A stretch of DNA of 39,959 bases, taken from the NCBI GenBank assembly GCA_029862005.1, contig JAOTYD010000030.1, positions 1 through 39,959 on the forward strand. Reading direction: 5' to 3'. The notes beneath the pieces were generated by a model, which saw only the letters and a program-made list of their open reading frames with translations, was not told the origin of the DNA and searched no databases. This document shows positions 1-8,758 of this stretch, piece after piece. This stretch comes from Gammaproteobacteria bacterium. Lineage in GTDB: Bacteria; Pseudomonadota; Gammaproteobacteria; GCA-001735895. Made by a program: the position numbers and the translations under genes. Numbering within the stretch: the stretch's first letter is position 1; the number at the start of each line of letters is the position of its first letter.

Positions 1-172
1 TGGCACAACTCAATTTCAAAAACTCGTCTAAAAAGTGACTTTTTGTTAATTACTTTACCGGACAAGTACTTATGACATGTTCGCGTGTTATATTTTGTTT
101 TGTAATCGACCTATTCCAACAAAAGTAAAATTAAGGAGTTTAGAATTAAACTTTTTGGAACAATCCAGACAT

Positions 173-853
173 ATGGCTACTGAGCAACTTTCTGCAGACC
201 CTTCGGCTGATCCTCCTCCTGATCGGCAGCAACATAACGGCTGGCGAACCTTTGGCATTGTTGTGATTACTGTGGCAGTGACGCTGGCTGTCGGTTATTG
301 GGCCGTGACCACCTGGCTATTCCCGACAGAGTTCAAACCGGTAGTGCTTAACCAGGAACAACAGCAAACCCTGGACCGAAAAATTAAGTTGCTCGGTGGG
401 AGCTCGCAGCCAAGTGAAAAAGAGGCAATTGAACCCGAAGCCTATAGTGAGGTCGGCGCCAGCCGTGAAGTCGAATTCAGCGAACGGGAACTCAATGCCT
501 TGTTGGCCAAAAACACCGAGCTAGCCAACAAACTGGCCATCGATCTCTCGGACAATCTGGTCAGCGCCAAACTGCTGGTTGATGTTGATCCTGATTTCCC
601 AGTCTTGGGAGGCAAGACGATCAAGGTCACCGGCGGCATGGAGCTACGCCTGGTCGATAATAAACCGAGCGCAGTGCTCAAGGGCATCAGCGTCTGGGGT
701 GTACCGCTACCCAATGCCTGGATTGGCAATATAAAAAATGTTGATCTCGTGCAGGAATTTGGTGAGGCCGGCGGTTTTTGGCAGGCCCTTAACGAGGGTG
801 TGAAGAAGATCGACGTGAGGGACGGCAGGCTACTGATCCAACTTAAGGAGTAG
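173..853 (+). CDS. Membrane-anchored protein of unknown function
   Basis: I do not recognise the family with certainty. From the ATG at 173 the product is 226 residues: a polar, proline-rich N-terminus, one clear membrane segment at about residues 25-46 (from GIVVITVAVTLAVGYW to WLF), then a soluble domain of about 180 residues rich in charged and hydrophobic alternation, probably facing the periplasm. The frame is open upstream to 77, but those 32 residues (Phe/Cys/Ile/Leu-rich) look untranslated. The AAGGAG at 133-138 is too far from 173 to be decisive, so a start at a TTG near 155 cannot be excluded. It stands alone, with about 260 bases before the next gene. Confidence 0.75.
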   Translation: MATEQLSADPSADPPPDRQQHNGWRTFGIVVITVAVTLAVGYWAVTTWLFPTEFKPVVLNQEQQQTLDRKIKLLGGSSQPSEKEAIEPEAYSEVGASREVEFSERELNALLAKNTELANKLAIDLSDNLVSAKLLVDVDPDFPVLGGKTIKVTGGMELRLVDNKPSAVLKGISVWGVPLPNAWIGNIKNVDLVQEFGEAGGFWQALNEGVKKIDVRDGRLLIQLKE

Positions 854-1114
854 ATCAATGGTAAATATTCTGGCTCTGAACTCAATCAAACCACTCAATT
901 CAAGATACCGAATATTGAAACCTGATCTAGCGCATGCAGTCAGCCAAAGTGGCCACGTAAAGTATAGTTAAGAACGGGTTCGAGAGTCCTTTTTTGGATC
1001 GGAAGCAACCCCTGATTTCAAGAATTTGAGTGTCCGCTCTTATCATTCCGATAATGCCGATCTGCTAAGATTGGGCTTTGCAGTCTTTCTGTTGCCAGGC
1101 TAAAGAAACGGGAA

Positions 1115-1792
1115 ATGATCGATACCAATACCAGGAACCTGGCCACGGAAGTCAGAAATCTGCCGCCGTCGATGCTGGACGCGAGCCTGTTGGCCGAGTA
1201 TGTCAAAACCGGTGTCGCATACGATTTGTCGGCATTGTGTAAAAAGGCCGATGTTTCATTGATTCAGGTGGCGCAAATTATCGTCGCATGCGGACTTGAC
1301 GAGGTCGACAAACTGCCAGGTTACGCGGTAACCCAGGAAGTTTTCGACCTGGCTGAAAACCTGTACTCGATCGGTGAGTCCAGGCGCCAATGGCAGTTAA
1401 TCCGGAACCGGCATAAACCCGAATATCTGGAAGGTCGCCTGTCGAGAGAAGCCTTGAAACGGCTCGAACTCGACCCGACCAGGACCAAGCGCCATTACGC
1501 AGACATATTTTTTCGAGCCTGGGCAGTTTTCTGGGACGACGGCTTTCTCGATCGCATGATTCACAAGGTCGACAGCCGAATCATTGCGAGCATACCCGAA
1601 GCGCTGCTCACCAAGAAAATCTGTTTTACTGCGGTATCGAAGTCGGGTTTGGCCCTGCGTTATGTACCGGAATCAATGCGCAGTCTCGCCGTCTGCGCCC
1701 AGGCCGTACAGAATAATGCTGCCGCAATCGCTTTTACACCAGCCCCGCTGCGCGACCAGATCAAACATCTGCAAGCGACCGGGTTCGAATAA
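1115..1792 (+). CDS. Hypothetical protein with DUF4116-like C-terminus
   Basis: The product is 225 residues with no signal peptide or membrane segment. The last 60 residues (KSGLALRYVPESMRS, then AVQNNAAAIAFTPAPLRDQI) follow the pattern of DUF4116 repeats: a hydrophobic 'aL.yvp..lr' unit followed by 'A...ng.a..f.p..lr'. Such repeats are found in proteins of unknown role. The N-terminal 100 residues contain a possible helix-turn-helix-like stretch (DLSALCKKADVSLIQVAQII), but I would not call it DNA-binding on that alone. The start has a weak purine-rich site (CGGGAA) directly before ATG. No function is assigned. Confidence 0.72.
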   Translation: MIDTNTRNLATEVRNLPPSMLDASLLAEYVKTGVAYDLSALCKKADVSLIQVAQIIVACGLDEVDKLPGYAVTQEVFDLAENLYSIGESRRQWQLIRNRHKPEYLEGRLSREALKRLELDPTRTKRHYADIFFRAWAVFWDDGFLDRMIHKVDSRIIASIPEALLTKKICFTAVSKSGLALRYVPESMRSLAVCAQAVQNNAAAIAFTPAPLRDQIKHLQATGFE

Positions 1793-1994
1793 AGCAACGG
1801 ATTGCGTGCGTCTAAAACGGGCTAGAGACCTCGTCTAATCCCCTTTTTTCCCCGTATTTCCGCCATTTTAGAATTACCGACCATCCGATAACTGATGATT
1901 TTTCGCGAAATATAGCCGTATTTAGCTATATAGGTACTAGCAGGAACCCGGAGAAAGCAGTATCTAAACGCAACCTAATCAATGGTAAAGAGAA

Positions 1995-2228
1995 ATGAAT
2001 GTTTCAAAATCAGACAATGATTCTCAAAAAGATCGCTCCAGATTGAGAAACTTTGACCTTACGGTTGAAGAAATCAGGATCTTGAAGGCCATCAAGGATC
2101 TAACCCTGTCTCTTGAAAACATTGAACGCAAGGATAATCGACCTGAGCGACTGGAATATTTTCGCTGTGCCATCAGACAGCTTGAAGACAAGCTGGAAGA
2201 AGTCAGAGAAAATACCCTGATCAGATAA
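1995..2228 (+). CDS. Small hypothetical charged protein
   Basis: The product is 77 residues, highly charged, and predicted mostly helical (from LTVEEIRILKAIKDL to LEDKLEEVREN). It contains no cysteine-rich or membrane segment. An AAAGAGA purine run lies 5-6 bases before the ATG and fits a ribosome binding site, which supports translation. The 200 bases upstream contain no gene. I do not recognise a family; a coiled-coil adaptor or regulator is possible but only a guess. Confidence 0.6.
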   Translation: MNVSKSDNDSQKDRSRLRNFDLTVEEIRILKAIKDLTLSLENIERKDNRPERLEYFRCAIRQLEDKLEEVRENTLIR

Positions 2229-2340
2229 CGCCTGGTGTATCGAGCAGTATCGATAAGCCCAAATCAATCGCTCGCCTTTCAATGCTTATGAAAAGCCACC
2301 AGTCCCTGGTTAATCCCCGTGCTGACAGCGTCTTTAACGA

Positions 2341-2532
2341 TTAGTTTGCAAGAAATATAGCTAGCAACAGGAGCAAAAATGTAATTCCCTGCATACCAAC
2401 CCTTGCAAACATTAATTGGGTTGAATGTTTCCGATCAAATTCGCCACCATGGGCCATTGACCAGATACCTGTACCAATCAAGCCTACGGTCATCAAAAGA
2501 GCAGCCACTATTACCACATTCAGAATGTCCAT
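2341..2532 (-). CDS. HIG1-type twin-transmembrane protein
   Basis: The product is 63 residues with two membrane segments (about 4-25 and 48-62) joined by a short polar loop. The loop carries the HIG1 domain signature: G-x3-M-x2-GG-x2-D-x-K/R-x-S-x2-LM-x-x-RV-x2-Q, read here as MAHGGEFDRKHSTQLMFARV then GMQ. HIG1 proteins in mitochondria (Rcf1/HIGD) bind and modulate cytochrome c oxidase. Bacterial members are small inner-membrane proteins of little-studied role. The window also encodes a cbb3 oxidase, but the two loci are 15 kb apart, so a link is only an inference. Confidence 0.8.
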   Translation of the reverse strand: MDILNVVIVAALLMTVGLIGTGIWSMAHGGEFDRKHSTQLMFARVGMQGITFLLLLLAIFLAN

Positions 2533-2668
2533 AACCTGTCTCCGGATATGATGTCCTCTTAATTTTAATGAACCTATTTGGGTAATTCTTGATGGGGGTC
2601 AATGAAGCCTAACTGAATTCACCGTGGCTCGGCTCGCAAATAACCTACAAATTCAAGCATTCCGAAAG

Positions 2669-4384
2669 TCAATCATATGTGGGATTGACCAGTTGCTTAC
2701 GTTCAGTGATAAAGCCTGATGTATCTATTGTTTTAAGATTACGCCTGGCTTTTTTGGAGCCGAATTCGACAGCTTTGCTGTACATATCCTCTGCCTTTTT
2801 TAAATTTATTCTCGTGCCAAGTCCGGTTTGGTACATGATGCCAAGATTGTTATAGGATTCAGCTAAAAATTTAGTAGTCAGCTGCAGACTGTTTGTCTGA
2901 AATGCCAGCGGTGCTCTAGTCGCCTGCTGAAAATACTCAAATGCTGCGTCATCATTCTGGACTACGCCCTTACCCGTGTAATACATGTACCCCAGCTTGT
3001 ATGCGGCCAGTAAAGACCCATGATCCGCGGCAGTGCGATACGCCTCCTCTGCCTGCACATAATCAGGTGACGCTTTCTTGAAATGTGATTCTGCAACCTT
3101 GAAAAACACGTCTGCCTTTTCCAGTCGAAGTTTGATTTTTTCGGCAGCGGGATCATCCCTGGCAATCTCCATGCCTGGCAGGTTTAAACTGAATATATCT
3201 GGAAACTCCGCTTTCCGGGGCGCCAGGTACACCATCGACGAAACGAAAACCAGCATAAACATAAACGCAGCCATGCTGGATGTTCCCGCCCTGTTTTTAA
3301 TCCAGATAATTTTATTCAATTGATCGTCGAACATTTTGTCAGCGGACCTGATCATGCTTTGTGCTTTCAGGTAATAGAAATAATTGGCGAACAGCGCGAC
3401 AAAAATAAATGGTGCGAAACAAACCAGTGCTACCAGTAATAAGGAGACCAGATTACTGTTCAGTGCCTGCGGCATGTAGGAATTATAAAAAGTAAGCGTT
3501 AGCATATAGGCCAACCACAGGATTAATGTAAAGATCCAGAGTTTCCGGTACAGAGTCCAGACAAACATCAGCGCTAGCACAGCAAACGGGACCTGGAGCA
3601 TCGTTATATCAGGCAGAAGCTTGTATTCGGACGGTCCCGGATAAAACTGAATCGCCACCACGATCACGGCGAACAACAAGATTGAGAAGTTGAGAATTCT
3701 CATCAGGCGTTTGTTCGCGTTAATCCTCGACAAGGGATTGAATTTTACCGATTGCTTGAACTCGCTGAATGCGACCATATAGTATTCAGCGGCATCTCTC
3801 GGACTCCATAGAAAATTTCGCTCTCCCACAAAAGCCCGGTGTAGTTCGGCCTCCAGCCTGTCCTCTTTAAAGGTCGATTTATTCGCCCGTGATTTGCGCT
3901 TTTTACTCGAACTTGAAGTGTAATGCGCATGAATATTAAACGCTTTTTCTGCGATAACAGCGGCTAGTTTTTTCGGGCAGCCGTTTTGCGTGATCTTGAT
4001 CGCGATTCTGCTTTCGCTCATTCCGGTTTGTGCCAGCTTGATCGCATAATCGAGCATTACCTCCCAGAAAACTGTATCGGCGTATTTATCTCCCGTATCG
4101 TTATGCTCTTCTTTGAAACCGGAGTAACTATCAGATTTCCCTGGTTCTGAATCCGGATCGCGGTATTCCCAGTAAGAACCCGATTCAGGTTCACCGTTGC
4201 CGCTTTTGGCACGATTTTCGGATAGTATTTTGTAAGCCTCGGCAGCCTGATGAAATCGTTCCCTGGCCTCGGATGAATTGTCACATCTATCCGGGTGCCA
4301 TTTCATGGCTTCCCTGCGGTAGGCCTTTTTTATTTCTTCATCGGTGGCATCGGTTGAAACACCAAGAATTTCGTAGGGATTCAT
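2669..4384 (-). CDS. DnaJ-domain membrane protein with C-terminal Sel1-like repeats
   Basis: The product is 571 residues. Residues 2-62 are a J domain with the HPD motif at 30-32, which would stimulate the ATPase of a DnaK/Hsp70. A charged linker and a soluble segment follow. Residues about 228-390 contain five or so membrane helices ([19 protein letters not shown], the YMLTLTF region, [37 protein letters not shown]). Residues about 435-550 hold two or more Sel1/TPR-like repeats ([40 protein letters not shown]). There are no G/F region and no zinc-finger repeats, so this is not DnaJ itself but a type III J protein that would recruit Hsp70 to the membrane. The repeat end probably binds partner proteins. 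Confidence 0.85.
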   Translation of the reverse strand: MNPYEILGVSTDATDEEIKKAYRREAMKWHPDRCDNSSEARERFHQAAEAYKILSENRAKSGNGEPESGSYWEYRDPDSEPGKSDSYSGFKEEHNDTGDKYADTVFWEVMLDYAIKLAQTGMSESRIAIKITQNGCPKKLAAVIAEKAFNIHAHYTSSSSKKRKSRANKSTFKEDRLEAELHRAFVGERNFLWSPRDAAEYYMVAFSEFKQSVKFNPLSRINANKRLMRILNFSILLFAVIVVAIQFYPGPSEYKLLPDITMLQVPFAVLALMFVWTLYRKLWIFTLILWLAYMLTLTFYNSYMPQALNSNLVSLLLVALVCFAPFIFVALFANYFYYLKAQSMIRSADKMFDDQLNKIIWIKNRAGTSSMAAFMFMLVFVSSMVYLAPRKAEFPDIFSLNLPGMEIARDDPAAEKIKLRLEKADVFFKVAESHFKKASPDYVQAEEAYRTAADHGSLLAAYKLGYMYYTGKGVVQNDDAAFEYFQQATRAPLAFQTNSLQLTTKFLAESYNNLGIMYQTGLGTRINLKKAEDMYSKAVEFGSKKARRNLKTIDTSGFITERKQLVNPTYD

Positions 4385-4438
4385 GAACTAGTGTGCTGTG
4401 GTATCAATATGTGTGAGTGTAACCTTAGACGATTAAAT

Positions 4439-4705
4439 CTAGGACATTAGGCGAACCAGAGTATTTTTTTCATCACTGTCTGTTACCGCAGCCATTGCCG
4501 TTTTAAACGCCATTACGTTTTTATCGTGACAGGCGAGTAATTTTTCCAACTCCAGGTTTTCCTCGACACTGGGTACGCCACCAGACTTGTATTTAGTTTC
4601 GATTGCTTGCAGACAGCTATAATGTGCTGTCTTACTATCGCTCATATCGAGAAAAGCCTGGTAGGCTATTTTCGCTGCTTCACTTAAACTGTCTACGGAT
4701 TGCAT
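4439..4705 (-). CDS. Small hypothetical protein upstream of the DnaJ-like gene
   Basis: The product is 88 residues, soluble, helical, with two cysteines and an acidic bias. It is read in the same direction as the DnaJ/Sel1 gene and ends 54 bases before that gene's start, so the two may be co-transcribed. No strong ribosome binding site precedes the ATG. I do not recognise the family. The alternating hydrophobic/charged pattern (SLSEAAKIAYQAFLDM; ENLELEKLLACHDKNVMAF) suggests a real helical bundle and not a chance frame. Confidence 0.55.
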   Translation of the reverse strand: MQSVDSLSEAAKIAYQAFLDMSDSKTAHYSCLQAIETKYKSGGVPSVEENLELEKLLACHDKNVMAFKTAMAAVTDSDEKNTLVRLMS

Positions 4706-4754
4706 GATCTATGGCTTAATTCTATTGCGGTAAGCAAATTATAGCCGATGGGAT

Positions 4755-5423
4755 TCAGTGCCGGATAAAATGGACCGTCAGTGAATGCCGGTAGAGGATC
4801 GTCAGAAATACAGTCAGCACGAATAGCTGATACCAACCAATCGGGTATCGCAGCCACGGACTGCGATCTTCAGGCTGTCTCCAGAGATAATAAGAAATCA
4901 GTTTCGCGGGCTCGTAGGTTGCGGTAGCGGCGAGCGACCGGCGGTATTCATCGCTGGCACCCGGGTGCGAATCAAGCCCGTCGACAATATATCCAAGGTA
5001 GGTAGGCGTGGGCTTCAGGTTCGGGGTGGAGAGGTTGGTCTGATAAAAATAAACGGTTTCCCCATCCTGCTCGACAAAAGTACGGCGGTACCTTCTCAAT
5101 ACGGGTACCGCTTCGTAGAAATCCATGCGAACCGCATCTCTGCCCGAGAGGGTATAGAGATAACCGTGAAGTATCTCACCGGGCGCATAAGTTGCCGACG
5201 CGTATCCACAGCCCGACCACGGCGCCGGGTGATCAAAACGCAGGCCGTAATCCCTGAGTGTAAAGTGTTTAACCGCGAATGGCGTAATTCGCCGTTCCTT
5301 CATTATCGTGTCGCTCAGATTGGCACCGAAAGCCAGGTATTTAACCTGTTCGGGTCCGTGGCCAAACAGGCGCTTGATGTTGCAGATTTCAAACAGGAAT
5401 CGCCAAATCAGATAACGATGCAT
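4755..5423 (-). CDS. Gamma-glutamylcyclotransferase-like protein with C-terminal TM
   Basis: The product is 222 residues. Residues 29-36 (YLAFGANL) correspond to the Y-F-x-Y-G-S-N glycine loop that binds substrate in the gamma-glutamylcyclotransferase (GGCT/AIG2-like) fold. The stretch MDFYEAVPVLRRY at about 99-111 aligns with the segment that carries the catalytic Glu of the family. GGCT enzymes release 5-oxoproline from gamma-glutamyl compounds. Unusually, residues about 195-215 (WYQLFVLTVFLTILY) form a hydrophobic helix, so the enzyme may be membrane-tethered. The first 27 residues are weakly supported; a GTG at residue 28 is an alternative start. Substrate is unknown. Confidence 0.72.
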   Translation of the reverse strand: MHRYLIWRFLFEICNIKRLFGHGPEQVKYLAFGANLSDTIMKERRITPFAVKHFTLRDYGLRFDHPAPWSGCGYASATYAPGEILHGYLYTLSGRDAVRMDFYEAVPVLRRYRRTFVEQDGETVYFYQTNLSTPNLKPTPTYLGYIVDGLDSHPGASDEYRRSLAATATYEPAKLISYYLWRQPEDRSPWLRYPIGWYQLFVLTVFLTILYRHSLTVHFIRH

Positions 5424-5638
5424 GCTGCGCTCGCTCGACTAGATACCGGTGGCAAGATACTGAGTTAGTTTATTTGGGTCAATTCCCGGGAATCAAATTT
5501 CCGTTCGTTGACGGATCCTCGCGATCAACGGCGCTTCGGTGCAGCAGGTAATCGTGCAGTACTCACATTGCTCGAGTTTATATTTCGTTATGACTGGCGT
5601 TTTCGGTAACATCGGATCAGAAAACCCAGGATAGACTA

Positions 5639-7477
5639 ATGAATCCGTTAAAGGCGCCGTTGAACGAATCAGAAATCAGGCAGACGGTCAGCGTGGTTAG
5701 ACGCGACGCCGGACTGGATGATTCCGCCTGGTTCGAAACCGTCAGCCTCGACGAATCTGATCGATTTTCGGGGCAACGCAGCGTATACGTTTGCTGCTAC
5801 GAGCCCGCCAGCAACCGTACGCTGGCTGGACTGGTTGTTCTCGAAACCGATGCGTTACATGACTGGCATCATGTCGAGGGTGTCCAGGCGCGCATTGTGC
5901 CCGACGAATTTGTCATGGCCTGCGAACTGGCGCGGCAGGATCGGCGTTTTCTCGCTGCATTGAAGAAACGCGGCCTCGACGATGCTTCGAGAGTACTGAT
6001 TGAAAGCTGGTCCGCAGGAAACTTCGGCAGCCCGGAAGAACAGGATTGTCGCATTGCCTACGGTCATTGCTGGCTGATGAACGATGCTGGTGACAATCCC
6101 TATGCGCGACCAATTGCCAACCTGCATCCAGTGTTCGACCTGGCGAAGCGCGAAATCATTCGTATCGACGACTTCGGCGTGGTGCCGATTCCGCCCGACC
6201 CTGGCCCGATTCGACGCCAGCGACAGCGTAACGACCTGACCGAAATCTCGATCACCCAACCCGACGGACCCAGCTTTGAAGTCGACGATTATCATGTCAA
6301 ATGGCACGACTGGGAACTGCAGGTGGGTTTTGCACAACGCGATGGCCTGGTACTTTACGATATCGGTATCCATGATAAGGGTCGGCTGCGCCCACTCATG
6401 AAACGTGCCTCGATGGCCGAGATGGTGGTTCCCTATGGCGACCCGCGTGACGCAAATTTTCGCCGCAACGCCTTCGATACCGGTGAGCACGGAATTGGCG
6501 TTTCGCTCGACTCGCTCGCGCTCGGCTGTGATTGCCTGGGACATATTCATTACTTCGACATCTGGACCCACGACTGGCACGGAGAACCGCGCCTGATCAA
6601 GAATGCGGTCTGCATGCACGAGGAAGATTACGGAATCCTGTGGAAATACTCGGTACCCTCGGCGCAGCAAGCTACAGTGACACGCTCGCGCCGACTGGTA
6701 GTCTCGTCACTCGCAACGATCGGCAATTATGTCTATGGCTTTTTCTGGTACTTTTACCTGGATGGGACCATCGGCGTTGAAGTCAAGGCAACCGGCATTC
6801 CGTTTCCATCCGCGCTCGAGAACGGCAAACCGAGTCCTTACGGCCGTCATATTGGCAATCAAATCGAATCGCACGTGCATCAGCACGTGTTCAGTTTTCG
6901 TTTCGATATGGCAATTGACGGCGAACGCAATTCCGTCAGTGAAATCAATTTCTCTGCAGCACCCGCTGGTGACTCCAATCCTTACGGTAATGCTATCCAC
7001 ACCAAGGAAACGCGTTTTACCACTGAGCTGCAGGCACAGCGAGAAATCGATGCGCGTGCCTCCCGCTACTGGCGCGTGCTCAATCCCGATGTCCACAACT
7101 GCCATGGTGAACCGGTTGCCTACAAGTTGCTGCCCGGGACCAACAGCTTTCCGTTTCAACAACCGGATTCTTCGATCGGTCAACGCGCCGCCTTTATGTA
7201 TAAACATCTGTGGGTGACTCGCTACGCCGCCGACGAACTCTACCCTGCCGGCTGGTTTCCGAATCAGCATGCGGGCGGCGATGGATTGCCGAAATGGACC
7301 CAGGCCGATCGCGACATCGACAATGAAGACATCGTGGTCTGGCACACGGTCAACTATCACCACTGGCCAAGACCCGAGGACTGGCCGGTGCAGCCCGTGG
7401 TTTATGCCGGCTTTCACTGGATGCCGGACGGATTTTTCGACGAAAATCCAACCATGGACGTGCCGCGCAAGTCCTGA
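5639..7477 (+). CDS. Copper-containing primary amine oxidase (TPQ family)
   Basis: The product is 612 residues, close to cytosolic bacterial copper amine oxidases (about 640), and has no signal peptide. The family oxidises primary amines to aldehydes with release of NH3 and H2O2, using topaquinone made from an active-site Tyr. Catalytic positions are all present with the expected spacing: base Asp280 (FDTGE), TPQ precursor Tyr364 (TIGNY), copper ligands His414 and His416 (HVHQHVF) and His575 (HHWPRPEDWP). The residue after the TPQ tyrosine is Val365 where Asp or Glu is normal. An AGGATAG site precedes the ATG. Likely substrates are tyramine, phenethylamine or similar amines. The neighbouring amidase and sulfatase suggest catabolism of small nitrogen or sulfur compounds. 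Confidence 0.93.
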   Translation: MNPLKAPLNESEIRQTVSVVRRDAGLDDSAWFETVSLDESDRFSGQRSVYVCCYEPASNRTLAGLVVLETDALHDWHHVEGVQARIVPDEFVMACELARQDRRFLAALKKRGLDDASRVLIESWSAGNFGSPEEQDCRIAYGHCWLMNDAGDNPYARPIANLHPVFDLAKREIIRIDDFGVVPIPPDPGPIRRQRQRNDLTEISITQPDGPSFEVDDYHVKWHDWELQVGFAQRDGLVLYDIGIHDKGRLRPLMKRASMAEMVVPYGDPRDANFRRNAFDTGEHGIGVSLDSLALGCDCLGHIHYFDIWTHDWHGEPRLIKNAVCMHEEDYGILWKYSVPSAQQATVTRSRRLVVSSLATIGNYVYGFFWYFYLDGTIGVEVKATGIPFPSALENGKPSPYGRHIGNQIESHVHQHVFSFRFDMAIDGERNSVSEINFSAAPAGDSNPYGNAIHTKETRFTTELQAQREIDARASRYWRVLNPDVHNCHGEPVAYKLLPGTNSFPFQQPDSSIGQRAAFMYKHLWVTRYAADELYPAGWFPNQHAGGDGLPKWTQADRDIDNEDIVVWHTVNYHHWPRPEDWPVQPVVYAGFHWMPDGFFDENPTMDVPRKS

Positions 7478-7532
7478 ACAGGATATCAAAGTCCGCAAGG
7501 AACAAGCTGGGTTCACTCGCGATGGTCGAGCC

Positions 7533-8700
7533 TCAAGGTGCGGCAGCTACGATTTCGGCCAGTACCTGCTCCGACATTCGCCAAATTCCATTTCCGTAAT
7601 TCCCGGCAAATATGGTCACCACGAGTTTCTTGTCAGGAATGATAAAAAGTCGCTGACCGCCATAACCTACGCCGGTAATCGCGGTAAAGTCACCATACTC
7701 GCCGTTGAAGTTACCGTGCCACCATTGGTAGCCATAACCGTAAATTCCATCGAAACTCCAGATCGAAAAAGTCTGTTCGGTGTGGCGCCTGGTGGAGATT
7801 TGAATCCATTCCCGCGGCACAATTTGCCGCCCTTTCCAACGTCCCTGGTTAAGCACCATTGACCCAACCTTGGCGAGGTCCCGGGCAGTGGCGCGCAAGC
7901 CACTTGCCGCGCTAGGGAGTTTCGACCGCAAGCGCCAGATTCCAAGGCCGCGCCATTCGACGTCCTTAGTCAGAAATATCCAGGGGTTCAGCGAGGTTAT
8001 CACGGGCAAACTCGAGGAAGGGCTGACCACTGATTTTCTCGATTAAGGCGGCAATCACCATAGTCATACCACCGTTGTAGTACCAGCGCGCACCCGGTTT
8101 GCTGTGCAACGGTTTGGTCAGCGCAAATTGAACCGGGTCCGGGGCGTAATACATGCTGATCTCATCGTTTTTGGGATTTGAATAGGGCACCTCCATTTCA
8201 TTCCATTCGAAACCCGCGGTCATGGTCAGCACATGATGCAGGGTCACTTGTTCAACGCCAGGTGCTACCTGGTTCGCGAACTCGGGAAAAAAATCGATGA
8301 TCGGGCGTGACAGGGCACTATCGAATTCGTCACCTAGAGCTATACCCAGCAGCAATGAGGTGACACTTTTTGAAATCGAGCGCAGATCATGGAGACTATT
8401 TTCGTTGAACTCCCGGTGCCCTATCGAGATCCCCCAGCTTTCATCCTTACCGGCGAGGTATTTCTCATAGACGAGCTTACCGTCGTACTCGACCAGCAAG
8501 ATATGTGCATTTGGATGCCACCCCGTCTCAAGACGCTGATTTAACTGTCGTATTTTTCCGACGTCGAAACCGCTGGCTTCTAACGTGGCGGTTGTCCAAC
8601 CATCATCGCGCTGTTCGGCAGAATTAGCTAAACTGACCGGCGCTCCCTGGGAACAACCCAGCAATAGTAGTGGCACAAGACAGGATAGCAAACGATGCAT
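7533..8700 (-). pseudogene. Serine beta-lactamase-like hydrolase, frameshifted
   Basis: Two abutting frames make one beta-lactamase/transpeptidase-like (class C/esterase type) protein. The N-terminal part (8700 to 7966) has a lipoprotein-type signal (LVPLLLLGC, lipobox Cys at residue 16), the catalytic SxxK (RSISKSVTS) and a Y-x-N motif (YYNGG). The C-terminal part (from about 7965 down to 7533) has the remaining core (GLRATARDLAKVGSMVLNQG) and the GYGGQ third-motif region. The first frame reads LDISD then TAA; the second resumes at once with KDVEWRG, which is the normal family continuation. One lost base or two gained bases near 7960-7967 explains the break. It is either a recent pseudogene or a sequencing error. 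It converges with the amine oxidase gene. Confidence 0.85.
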
Positions 8701-8758
8701 GCAAACAAGATATCTTTTACAGCTATCGACGACAACCTGAATTCAGTCCGAGACAACA

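Noticed and set aside
4965-5468. 167-codon plus-strand frame opposite the cyclotransferase-like gene
   Set aside because: The minus strand carries the recognisable YLAFGANL fold; this frame looks like its shadow.
5855-6670. 271-codon minus-strand frame inside the amine oxidase gene
   Set aside because: No family resemblance and fully antisense to a gene with every catalytic residue in place.
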